Positions 23,008 through 28,772 of a stretch of DNA of 28,772 nt are shown here, piece by piece. A program made the position numbers and the translations under genes. The DNA comes from a virus. The stretch's first letter is position 1; every line of letters starts with the position of its first letter. Location of the stretch: IMG/VR virus record IMGVR_UViG_3300027905_000020, positions 1 to 28,772 of that record. The stretch is one strand, 5' to 3'. The notes beneath the pieces are model-generated. The model was not told where the DNA came from. It ran no database searches and saw only the letters and a list, made by a program, of their open reading frames with translations.

Positions 23008-23212
23008 AACCAGCGTCAGATCCAGCAACATCGCCTCGGTCGGGCATGACCCGGCCACGAACAGGCTCGAGGTTGAGTTTTCCAACGGCTCGGTCTACAG
23101 CTACTCGGACGTGCCGGCTGAGAAACACACGGCTCTTATGACCGCGCCCTCGATCGGGATGCACTTCGCCAAGAACATCCGCGGCGTGCATCCCGCTATA
23201 CGAGATTCCTAA
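23000..23212 (+). CDS. KTSC domain protein
   Basis: A 70-residue protein consisting of one KTSC domain: RSSNIASVGHDPATNRLEVE, then FSNGSVYSYSDVPAEKHTAL and APSIGMHFAKNIRG, with the Ser-Ser-Asn start and the strand pattern of the family. GAGGA sits immediately upstream. Its role is uncertain, although phages carry it often; RNA-binding has been proposed for the family from related contexts. It is the last gene of the rightward unit and overlaps the leftward operon's last gene by four bases. Confidence 0.85.
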   Translation: MNRTSVRSSNIASVGHDPATNRLEVEFSNGSVYSYSDVPAEKHTALMTAPSIGMHFAKNIRGVHPAIRDS

Positions 23213-24498
23213 GCCTCGAAGCCGATCCAATTCGGTGCGTGGTCGAACCTGGGGTTTTCCAGGTGGACCGCCATCTGGAAGCTGATGCCCTGCTCGGCGT
23301 TCGTGACCCACAAGGCTTGCTGCGGTATCTCGAACGGGAACTTGTTCGAGCGCGCATACTCGTCATAGCCCTTTCCCGAGCCGTTGACGATCACGCGCTG
23401 AAGCTGGATCAACTGATGCCAGTGCCCGACCATCATCGTGTCGTAGGCCCGGTTTATCTGTGTTGCTAGGCTTCGGTTTCGGTGGTCTCCGCGAATGATC
23501 GGGCCGATGGCGCCGATGATCCCGTCCCCTCCGCGGCCCAGGTTGTCGCCGTGCTCCAGGTGGTAGCGGTAGCCGAACACGTTCCAGTCCACGTCGATGC
23601 CGCGAGCCACATTAAAGACTATGCGCTTGTCGTTCTCGAAGTGCTTCGCCAAGAACATATAAACGAGCCAGTCCCAATTCGTGAAGTTGCGATTCTTATT
23701 CTGCATCTTCTTGGTGAGACGGCCGTGGTTGCCGGTGACGCACGGCACGAAGACGTGCCCGAACTCATCGGCAAGCGTCTTGATGCACCAGACAAGCGTG
23801 CCCCATAGGCGCACGACGGCCACGGGAGTAGGCGAGTCGTTCGTGTTGACCAATTCCTCGTGGATGTCGCCCGTCACCATGTCGCCTCCCAGCGGTAAGA
23901 CTATCCCAGGGTAGGCTTTGCTGGTAAGGTGGTGCTTGAGCAGAGCGGTAGCGACCTCGACCATCCGGCGGGCGCGGCGCTCCATGATCGCAAGGTCGAA
24001 CTCGTTCACGCCGTTTATCTGCTCGGGGAATACGCGCTCGCCCGCGTGCCAATCCGAAGCGAACAGGGTAGGGACGTTGCCGGCGTGTTTCTTTGCCATC
24101 GGCCGGAGCACCCAACTCGGAACGTCATCCAGGGAATCGCGGATGCCGATGATCGTGCTCTTGATGTACTCGGCGTCCATCGTCTCGCGCTTGACGCTTT
24201 CAACCTGGGCCTTCAGTTCTCGAACCTGATCGCGCAGGCGCTCCTGCTCGGCGTCAAACTTTGCCTTCACGAGCTTGTCGATGACGTGCGCGGCCGGCGC
24301 TGGAGCGGAATCCAGCACCTTGCCTTTGGGCTTCTGGAAGCCCTGCAACTGTAACAAGCCCGCTTCCTCGGCCTTTCTCACGCGCGAACTGAACTTGTTG
24401 TAATTCATGCCCATAGACTTGGCGCCGGCTACGCGACCGTATGCCAGGTAAGCCTTCGCTACTTCCTTCAGTTCCGAGGCCGATGTCGCTGCTGTCAT
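23209..24498 (-). CDS. HTH plus calcineurin-like metallophosphoesterase
   Basis: A 429-residue protein, start ATG 24498 with AGGAGA upstream. Residues about 9-50 form a helix-turn-helix (GRVAGAKSMGMNYNKFSSRV), then a coiled-coil linker (residues 75-110). The metallophosphoesterase core has SDWHAGE (148-154), GGDMVTGDIHEE (204-215), GNHGR (256-260), LEHGD (314-318) and GHWHQ (358-362), which supply the expected metal ligands Asp149, His151, Asp206, Asn257, His258 and His359/His361. It belongs to the large superfamily that includes Mre11/SbcD nucleases. It is last in an operon that starts with Bet and a YqaJ exonuclease, so a nuclease role in phage recombination or DNA processing is plausible, but the substrate is not shown by sequence. 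Confidence 0.82.
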   Translation of the reverse strand: MTAATSASELKEVAKAYLAYGRVAGAKSMGMNYNKFSSRVRKAEEAGLLQLQGFQKPKGKVLDSAPAPAAHVIDKLVKAKFDAEQERLRDQVRELKAQVESVKRETMDAEYIKSTIIGIRDSLDDVPSWVLRPMAKKHAGNVPTLFASDWHAGERVFPEQINGVNEFDLAIMERRARRMVEVATALLKHHLTSKAYPGIVLPLGGDMVTGDIHEELVNTNDSPTPVAVVRLWGTLVWCIKTLADEFGHVFVPCVTGNHGRLTKKMQNKNRNFTNWDWLVYMFLAKHFENDKRIVFNVARGIDVDWNVFGYRYHLEHGDNLGRGGDGIIGAIGPIIRGDHRNRSLATQINRAYDTMMVGHWHQLIQLQRVIVNGSGKGYDEYARSNKFPFEIPQQALWVTNAEQGISFQMAVHLENPRFDHAPNWIGFEA

Positions 24499-24507
24499 GC
24501 CAATCTC

Positions 24508-24936
24508 CTAGATTTTGCGGCGCCAGTACTGCGCGTCCGCTCCTGCCCACTTGTAGGTGGGGATGTAAGCCTTGAACCCGCACGCGATCAGACTATTGAC
24601 GGATGCTGGGTTGCGGTAGGTGTTGGTAATGAGGTAGGACCAGCCGATGCGGCGAGCCTTGGCGATGCGTGCGCGAATGAGGCGCTTCTGCACGCCGTGC
24701 CCACGAGCCTCCGGCAGAAGTCCGGCGCGCGCGAGGAATCCGCAGTCGGCCCACTTGTGAGACTGGCGCAGGTTCGCGTAGCCTATGGGCAAACTATAGT
24801 ACTCGTCATAAACTAGCCACCAAAAACCCGCGCCTCCTGGGAAGGGAGCATCTACTGCGTCGAACAGCGCAGCATCCATCGAGATAATTACGGGCGCCTC
24901 ATCCTCGAAGCGGACCTCGCGGATGCTTAGGATCAT
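24508..24936 (-). CDS. GNAT family acetyltransferase
   Basis: A 142-residue protein of GNAT size. The acetyl-CoA pyrophosphate loop is ARGHGVQKRLI (residues 77-87), with the R-x-x-G-x-G/A pattern reduced to RGHGV. The preceding strand is FLARAGLLPEA, and the C-terminal motif B is NTYRNPASVNSLIACGFKAY. The start ATG 24936 overlaps the preceding stop (ATGA). The substrate cannot be told; small GNATs in phage early regions have been suspected of modifying host proteins or phage DNA-binding proteins. Its position directly after three Lys-rich proteins makes lysine acetylation of those worth testing. Confidence 0.85.
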   Translation of the reverse strand: MILSIREVRFEDEAPVIISMDAALFDAVDAPFPGGAGFWWLVYDEYYSLPIGYANLRQSHKWADCGFLARAGLLPEARGHGVQKRLIRARIAKARRIGWSYLITNTYRNPASVNSLIACGFKAYIPTYKWAGADAQYWRRKI

Positions 24937-25124
24937 GCGTTGTTCGCGGAGATTCGTTTCTTGCGCACCGGCTTGCGCACCGGCGAGCGCGTGGCAAAGT
25001 TGTCGCCCACGTTGGTAGGCGTGCGCTTGCTCACCGGGGGCATGGCGCCGCGGTCCTGGCGCGCGCTGGGCTCGGAGAAGTCCCCGGTAAGGATGCGCTG
25101 GCCCTTGCGGTTGGGCTTTTTCAT
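24933..25124 (-). CDS. Small basic protein of unknown function
   Basis: A 63-residue, strongly basic protein (KKPNRKGQRILTGDFSEPSA at the start; SPVRKPVRKKRISANNA at the end) without hydrophobic segments. ATG 25124 overlaps the previous TGA, and its own stop overlaps the GNAT start. The composition suggests nucleic-acid binding or disorder. No family recognised. Confidence 0.68.
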   Translation of the reverse strand: MKKPNRKGQRILTGDFSEPSARQDRGAMPPVSKRTPTNVGDNFATRSPVRKPVRKKRISANNA

Positions 25125-25300
25125 CGGGAAGTCTTCTTGACCGCCGGCTTCTTAGCGGCCGGCTTGAGGCCCTTGGCAGTCGTCTTGCTGCCTTTCTTGA
25201 GTCCGATCTTGTTGAGCGTTCCGTAAACGGCCCCAGGGTTGCCGGGGTATTCCTTCTTCAGCTTCTTCTCAACCTGCTCGACCGCACTCCCCTTTGGCAC
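25121..25300 (-). CDS. Small Lys/Ala-rich protein with histone-tail-like end
   Basis: A 59-residue protein. GTG 25300 follows GGGGAAG, which is part of the previous gene's end; the frame is open further upstream but that part is probably not translated. Residues 6-32 (AVEQVEKKLKKEYPGNPGAV, YGTLNKIGLKKG) match a short motif I have seen in many phage and bacterial small proteins (EKKLKKEY..NP.AVYGTLNKIG). The remaining residues (KGLKPAAKKPAVKKTSR) resemble the Lys/Ala/Pro tail of histone H1-like proteins. DNA binding is a reasonable guess. Confidence 0.7.
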   Translation of the reverse strand: MPKGSAVEQVEKKLKKEYPGNPGAVYGTLNKIGLKKGSKTTAKGLKPAAKKPAVKKTSR

Positions 25301-25301
25301 G

Positions 25302-25547
25302 TTACTTCCCCTTCTTGCCGAGGACACGATCTGCCCTGGCGTCGATCTTCTTCTCAGCAGCCGCCGATAGCTTGCCGGCGTGTTCTTCCTTGCTGGCGTA
25401 TGACTTGGCGACTCGAGCGTGTTTCTTATCCGGCATAGGATAGCCACCCTTGCCGGCCTCGTTCTTACCGCCCTTGCCCTTCACTTCCGGCAGGCCGAAC
25501 TTGCTCGGCGGGATTTTCTTGCGTTGTGCTGCGGTTAGCTTTGCCAT
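25302..25547 (-). CDS. Small basic protein of a common phage family
   Basis: An 81-residue protein from ATG 25547, preceded by GAGGG. It starts AKLTAAQRKKIPPSKFGLPE and contains YPMPDKKHARVAKSYASKEE, the P-I/M-D-K-x-H-A pattern of a widespread small phage protein family of unknown function. Lys and Gly abundant; no membrane segment. Its stop lies one base from the next gene's start codon, and its own start overlaps the preceding gene by 13 bases, so translation is coupled. Confidence 0.72.
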   Translation of the reverse strand: MAKLTAAQRKKIPPSKFGLPEVKGKGGKNEAGKGGYPMPDKKHARVAKSYASKEEHAGKLSAAAEKKIDARADRVLGKKGK

Positions 25548-25741
25548 TTGACCCTCACTGCTTCCACATCCCAACAAATGGCCGCTCTGACTTCGCGGCC
25601 GGCCTGGATTGCAACCTCGCGGCCATGCGCTGCTGCGATCCCGCGCAAGTATAACTGAACCGCTTCTCGATCACCGTCCTTTGCATGGGACACGGCGTCC
25701 AGGAAACGGTTCCGAGAATCTGCAAGTAGGTTAGCGCTCAC
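25535..25741 (-). CDS. Small unknown protein in the recombination operon
   Basis: A 68-residue protein from GTG 25741; the Shine-Dalgarno sequence is weak and it overlaps the preceding gene by 11 bases, suggesting reinitiation. The sequence is helical and amphipathic (NRFLDAVSHAKDGDREAVQL, RGIAAAHGREVAIQAGREVR). No recognised family. Confidence 0.58.
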   Translation of the reverse strand: MSANLLADSRNRFLDAVSHAKDGDREAVQLYLRGIAAAHGREVAIQAGREVRAAICWDVEAVRVKWQS

Positions 25742-26039
25742 TTACGCCGAACTTCATGTGGTCAACCATCTGAATCGTCATCCAATTCACGTAACGCTGC
25801 CACTGATCACGGCGCCTCATGTCCGGCGCCATTTCACGCGCAACGGCCTCGCGCATGCGCCGGAGCCCTTGCGAATGGCAGCGTTGCAGATGGCGGATTC
25901 CCTGCGCTATGTGATAGCGAGCCTCGAACTCTTTGTCCAGGATCACAGTCTCTATATACATCCGAGCCCAAGCCTCGGGGGAAATCTCTGCACATTCCTC
26001 GAACCATTGTGTGCGGCCCTCGTCCGCCGGCTCGATCAC
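25731..26039 (-). CDS. Unknown helical protein in the recombination operon
   Basis: A 102-residue, charged, mainly alpha-helical protein (GRTQWFEECAEISPEAWARM, RYHIAQGIRHLQRCHSQGLR, DQWQRYVNWMTIQMVDHMKF). GTG 26039 overlaps the stop of the exonuclease gene (GTGA). No signal peptide or membrane segment. I do not recognise it; coupled translation with the exonuclease suggests a related role. Confidence 0.62.
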   Translation of the reverse strand: MIEPADEGRTQWFEECAEISPEAWARMYIETVILDKEFEARYHIAQGIRHLQRCHSQGLRRMREAVAREMAPDMRRRDQWQRYVNWMTIQMVDHMKFGVSER

Positions 26040-27733
26040 AGCAGCGTTACCACGAACTGCGTAGCCGAGACGTTGCGAACCGTGAACTCGCGGCCGGAGT
26101 CAAGGAGGTCGTGCAACTGCACGCGATGAGGATTGATCCCTGGATTCTTGACGACGCGAGTTGAACTTGCGTCAACCTTTGTAGAGAGATTCTTCTCCCC
26201 CTCTTTCCGAGTCTCTATCTTCGTCATACCGGCATCAACGGCGCCGACCTTGGGCGCCTCTTCCTGGCGCGCCTTTTTCTGTCGCATCTGCTCGGCCTGG
26301 AGCGCTCGGCGTTCCTCCGCCTCGATGCGCTGATTCTCCTTGCGCACTTCTTCCTGCAACCGCGCCTGTTCGGCCTCGAGCTTCCGGCGTTCCTCCGCCC
26401 GTATCTTCTCGCGCTCTGCCTCGGCTGCGGCCTCCGCGGCGGCACGCTGTTTCGCTAGGTAGTCGGCAACGCGCTTCTCGGCTATGGCCAGGCAAGACTC
26501 TGGCTCGCATCGCATTAGGCCCTGTAGGTCCCCGAATAAGAAAGGGTAGTCCTCACGCATAGCGGAGGTCGCGCGTAGGTTCTTGTCGAACAGATCGGCC
26601 TGTGCGTTCGCCGCAATCTTGGCGTCCGCTAGACACTGAGCGACCGCGGCCTTGATGCTATCGATGTTCTTCTTGCCCTTCACGGCCTCCGCGAATAAGT
26701 TGTCCCGCCCCGATTCGATGGTGATGGGAGCTACGCGCTCGCTCAACGCGCGGCAGTGCTCGGCCAGGGCTTGCTTGCCGGCGGTTAGAATCTCTGCTCG
26801 GCGCCGGATCTTCTCGGCGTCCACGATCTTGGCAAGCTCGAGGCGCTTCGACCTGAAGGTAGCGGCAATCTCGTCGCCGGCCCGGAACAGGGCATCCACG
26901 TCGGCCATCTGCGCCTGCACCGCGGCCTTCGTGACCTCCCAATTTTCCTCGCCGGACTTCAGGAACTTGACTTGGTTCTCGGCGTTCGAGAAGTCCTCAT
27001 CGGTTTCCAGGGTGGTCTTGATCTGCGCGATGAATGCCGCGGCCTCGCTGCGTAGGGCGGGGAGGTTCGAGCGCAGGACCTTGCCCTCAACCTGGACGGC
27101 GAGCGCCGGCAACGCGCGGATCACCGCGGCGGCAGGCTTCACCTTGATGTCCTCATGCTTGTACGCGGCGACGTCCTTGTTGAACTGATCCCAGGCGGCA
27201 ATCAGAGCCTCGCGGCGCTCTGGCACGGACAGGTACGGATGCCACACAGTATTCTCATCGGTCCCATCCGACACACAGAACAGAATGCAACCGGCGTCGG
27301 AAACAAGCAACTGGTGTTCCATCTGCCAGTAGTAGAGAGGGTCCAGCGCATCGAAATCTCCTGCCTCGAAGTACGCCAGGAGCGCGGCGTTCAGCAGCTT
27401 TACCTCCAGCCCGGTATCCTCCAGCATATTCAGGCCGTCGAAGCTCGCGAGGAATCGGCCGCACGACCCAATTACCGGATAGAAGTCATCGCCCGTGGCC
27501 GTCGAGACGACCGCACGCGCCTTGGGCTCGACCGCATGTCCGGCGTCCAGAACCTTCTCGCGAACGAAGTCCGAGAAGGTGCGCTCATCTCCCGTGGCTT
27601 TCATCCGCACGAGGTCGGCTCGAGTCATGTGCGGGCTCGCGCCCATGATGACCGGCGCCTCGGATGCGCAGTCAAACTTGAACCGAAGGGCGTCCCACTC
27701 GGGGGAGCCCTGCACTACGTCGTGGGTAATCAT
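26036..27733 (-). CDS. YqaJ-type recombination exonuclease fused to a long coiled coil
   Basis: A 565-residue protein, about twice the usual length for a YqaJ exonuclease. N-terminal PD-(D/E)xK nuclease motifs are clear: QGSPEWDALRFKFDCASEAP (8-27), GHAVEPKAR (65-73; Glu69), SFDGL (97-101; Asp99), GLEVK (108-112; Glu110 and Lys112) and WQMEHQL (136-142). Residues about 180-390 match the helical, charged pattern of the DUF1351-type protein found with phage recombination genes. Residues about 425-500 are a continuous Glu/Arg/Ala/Gln coiled coil, and the final 40 residues form a beta-rich end. It works 5'-to-3' on duplex ends to make single strands for Bet, encoded just upstream with a 4-base gap and a Shine-Dalgarno sequence inside the bet end. 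Confidence 0.88.
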   Translation of the reverse strand: MITHDVVQGSPEWDALRFKFDCASEAPVIMGASPHMTRADLVRMKATGDERTFSDFVREKVLDAGHAVEPKARAVVSTATGDDFYPVIGSCGRFLASFDGLNMLEDTGLEVKLLNAALLAYFEAGDFDALDPLYYWQMEHQLLVSDAGCILFCVSDGTDENTVWHPYLSVPERREALIAAWDQFNKDVAAYKHEDIKVKPAAAVIRALPALAVQVEGKVLRSNLPALRSEAAAFIAQIKTTLETDEDFSNAENQVKFLKSGEENWEVTKAAVQAQMADVDALFRAGDEIAATFRSKRLELAKIVDAEKIRRRAEILTAGKQALAEHCRALSERVAPITIESGRDNLFAEAVKGKKNIDSIKAAVAQCLADAKIAANAQADLFDKNLRATSAMREDYPFLFGDLQGLMRCEPESCLAIAEKRVADYLAKQRAAAEAAAEAEREKIRAEERRKLEAEQARLQEEVRKENQRIEAEERRALQAEQMRQKKARQEEAPKVGAVDAGMTKIETRKEGEKNLSTKVDASSTRVVKNPGINPHRVQLHDLLDSGREFTVRNVSATQFVVTLL

Positions 27734-27737
27734 CGGC

Positions 27738-28574
27738 TTATCCTTCCTCGCCCGGCTCGCGCTCCGCGTCCGGCCCAGGCAGCGCCTCTATCACTTCCTT
27801 CTGCTCCGCGGTGAGCGTGTAAAGCGTGCTCAGTTTCGCGATGATGTCTGCCGCGGTCTTTTTGCCGGCCCGGATCATCTTGCCGCCAGCCGCTAGGTTC
27901 AAGTCGAACTTCTCATGATCGCACGCCGGCAAGGCAACGACTGGCTCCGGGCCAGGAAGTTGCGGCGTATCTGTCGGCGTAACGTCTATGTACTTGCCTT
28001 CCATTTCTTCCGCTGTCGGGGCGGCTGCGATGTCCGGGAATGCCTTGCGTAGCGCCTGGGCCTCGGTGCACTTGGCAAGCTGCCCGCGCGGGCGCTTTTT
28101 CCACATCGCGTTTGGCGCGATCGTGTCGCGACTGGCGGTAGCGTAGTTCTCCACCCAATATTCTATTGCAGAAAAACTACACTTCTCCCCGTTCACGATG
28201 CGGTAGACCGTGACCCTGCACCACTCCGGGTAGGTAATCTGCACGCCTTGCAAGTTGTCTTCAATCATCGGGCCGAACTCAGGCTCCGTGACGCCAGCAA
28301 ATCCGCCGGAGCGCGACGCCTGCGTGCGGTATAGGTTGACGCCGGGCATGATGACATCGCGCTTTACGAACTTGTCGCCAACCTTGACCGACATCGGGAC
28401 GATGTAGACCGGCTTCTGAAGCGGGTCCAGCTTGGCGGCGCGGCAGTAGTTCACGACCAGCGCAATGGACTCCAGCTTGGCGCCAGGATAGAGCGAGGAT
28501 TCGAGGATGGCAAACAGCTTTTCCTCGGGCAGCGCAAGCGCGCCCTGCTCTACTACGGTAAGATCGTTTGACAT
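27738..28574 (-). CDS. bet: Bet-family single-strand annealing protein
   Basis: A 278-residue protein; ATG 28574 follows AGGAGA. It carries hallmark segments of the lambda Bet/RecT group: NYCRAAKLDPLQKPVYIVPM (42-61), DVIMPGVNLYRTQASRSGGF (73-92), and WKKRPRGQLAKCTEAQALRK (158-177) followed by AFPDI. The C-terminal 80 residues are linker and an acidic tail (GPDAEREPGEEG), which in such proteins can contact host SSB, though I cannot show that here. It anneals single strands produced by the exonuclease next to it. Length fits the family (lambda Bet 261 residues). Confidence 0.92.
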   Translation of the reverse strand: MSNDLTVVEQGALALPEEKLFAILESSLYPGAKLESIALVVNYCRAAKLDPLQKPVYIVPMSVKVGDKFVKRDVIMPGVNLYRTQASRSGGFAGVTEPEFGPMIEDNLQGVQITYPEWCRVTVYRIVNGEKCSFSAIEYWVENYATASRDTIAPNAMWKKRPRGQLAKCTEAQALRKAFPDIAAAPTAEEMEGKYIDVTPTDTPQLPGPEPVVALPACDHEKFDLNLAAGGKMIRAGKKTAADIIAKLSTLYTLTAEQKEVIEALPGPDAEREPGEEG

Positions 28575-28599
28575 TGATTCTCCTAGACTGAGGCTTTGA

Positions 28600-28772
28600 G
28601 TGCCGTCCTACCTGAAAGTTCCGAAGATCCGCGACAAGAAGCTACGGCGCAGGATTAGCCTTCTTCCATGCGTCAACTGCGGCGTACATGGCAGGACCCA
28701 GGTCGCGCATATCGGCGGGCTTGCAGAGGGCAAGGGACGCGGGCTTAAGGTATCGGACGACACGGACCACCT
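28600..28772 (+). CDS. HNH-like zinc-site protein, N-terminal part (cut by window edge)
   Basis: The frame starts at GTG 28600 after GAGG (28590-28593) and continues to the edge. Residues about 23-26 are CVNC, followed by AHIGG and GKGRGLKVSDDTDH. A CxxC with a nearby AHxx and GKG.G.K.SD is the layout of small phage HNH-type or DUF968-like nucleases and recombination-accessory proteins, whose second zinc pair (often CxxxH) would be beyond the window. It lies divergently 25 bases from the bet start, so a recombination or Holliday-junction role is possible. The family is inferred from this short N-terminus. Confidence 0.62.
   Translation, partial: MPSYLKVPKIRDKKLRRRISLLPCVNCGVHGRTQVAHIGGLAEGKGRGLKVSDDTDH

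Noticed and set aside
25301-25447. Longer N-terminus for the Lys/Ala-rich protein
   Set aside because: The extra residues are Arg/Ser-rich antisense-like sequence lying wholly over the adjacent gene; GTG 25300 has a Shine-Dalgarno sequence and begins the conserved-looking motif.
1-28772. tRNA genes, integrase, attachment sites, insertion sequences
   Set aside because: I saw no tRNA-like cloverleaf, no tyrosine or serine recombinase, and no transposase motifs, so lifestyle cannot be judged from this window.

Overview
The window is a stretch of a tailed-phage genome (or an intact prophage) with high GC, many GTG starts and almost no intergenic space. A complete Rz/Rz1-type spanin pair points to a Gram-negative host, probably a proteobacterium. 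The adaptor, nozzle and large ejection-protein set, together with the absence of a tape-measure or contractile-sheath gene, points to a podovirus-like, short-tailed virion. The order resembles podophages of the BPP-1/BcepC6B kind, but that is an impression from gene order and was not tested.

Layout, left to right. 1-2975: the end of an unidentified protein, a small conserved-looking protein, a scaffold-like protein, the major capsid protein and a small protein, closed by a strong intrinsic terminator at 2943-2974. 2987-5378: head completion and neck genes, including two tandem paralogues with a shared ~35-residue C-terminal helix-extension-helix-like motif, an overlooked 58-codon gene, and two adaptor-like proteins. 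5381-12119: a 1210-residue nozzle-like tail protein carrying lectin-like and fibronectin-III-like insertions, followed by a fibre-like protein, a glycine-rich protein, another virion-type protein and a small ORF. 12234-21358: five probable ejection (internal virion) proteins that grow in size, ending in a 1992-residue polyvalent protein with a zinc-peptidase HExxH motif. 21359-23212: lysis cassette (holin, second holin-like membrane protein, DUF5675 protein, Rz with nested Rz1, a 23-residue membrane peptide) and a KTSC protein.

The strand then switches. 28574-23209, read leftward, is a tightly overlapped early-type operon: Bet-family single-strand annealing protein, YqaJ-type exonuclease with a long coiled-coil tail, two small unknowns, three small very basic proteins, a GNAT acetyltransferase and an HTH-metallophosphoesterase. 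The late and early operons meet tail to tail with a 4-base overlap at 23209-23212. At the right edge a rightward gene with CxxC and AHI...GKGRG motifs (HNH-like) begins only 25 bases from the bet start.

The most unusual signal is inside the 1992-residue ORF. In two segments (17616-17867 and about 18666-18824) the +1 frame, not the long frame, carries the high third-position GC typical of this genome (82% versus 43%, and 77% versus 44%, counted by hand). Each +1 frame has an ATG with a Shine-Dalgarno sequence and its own stop. These look like two overprinted genes nested in low-complexity linkers of a giant virion protein.
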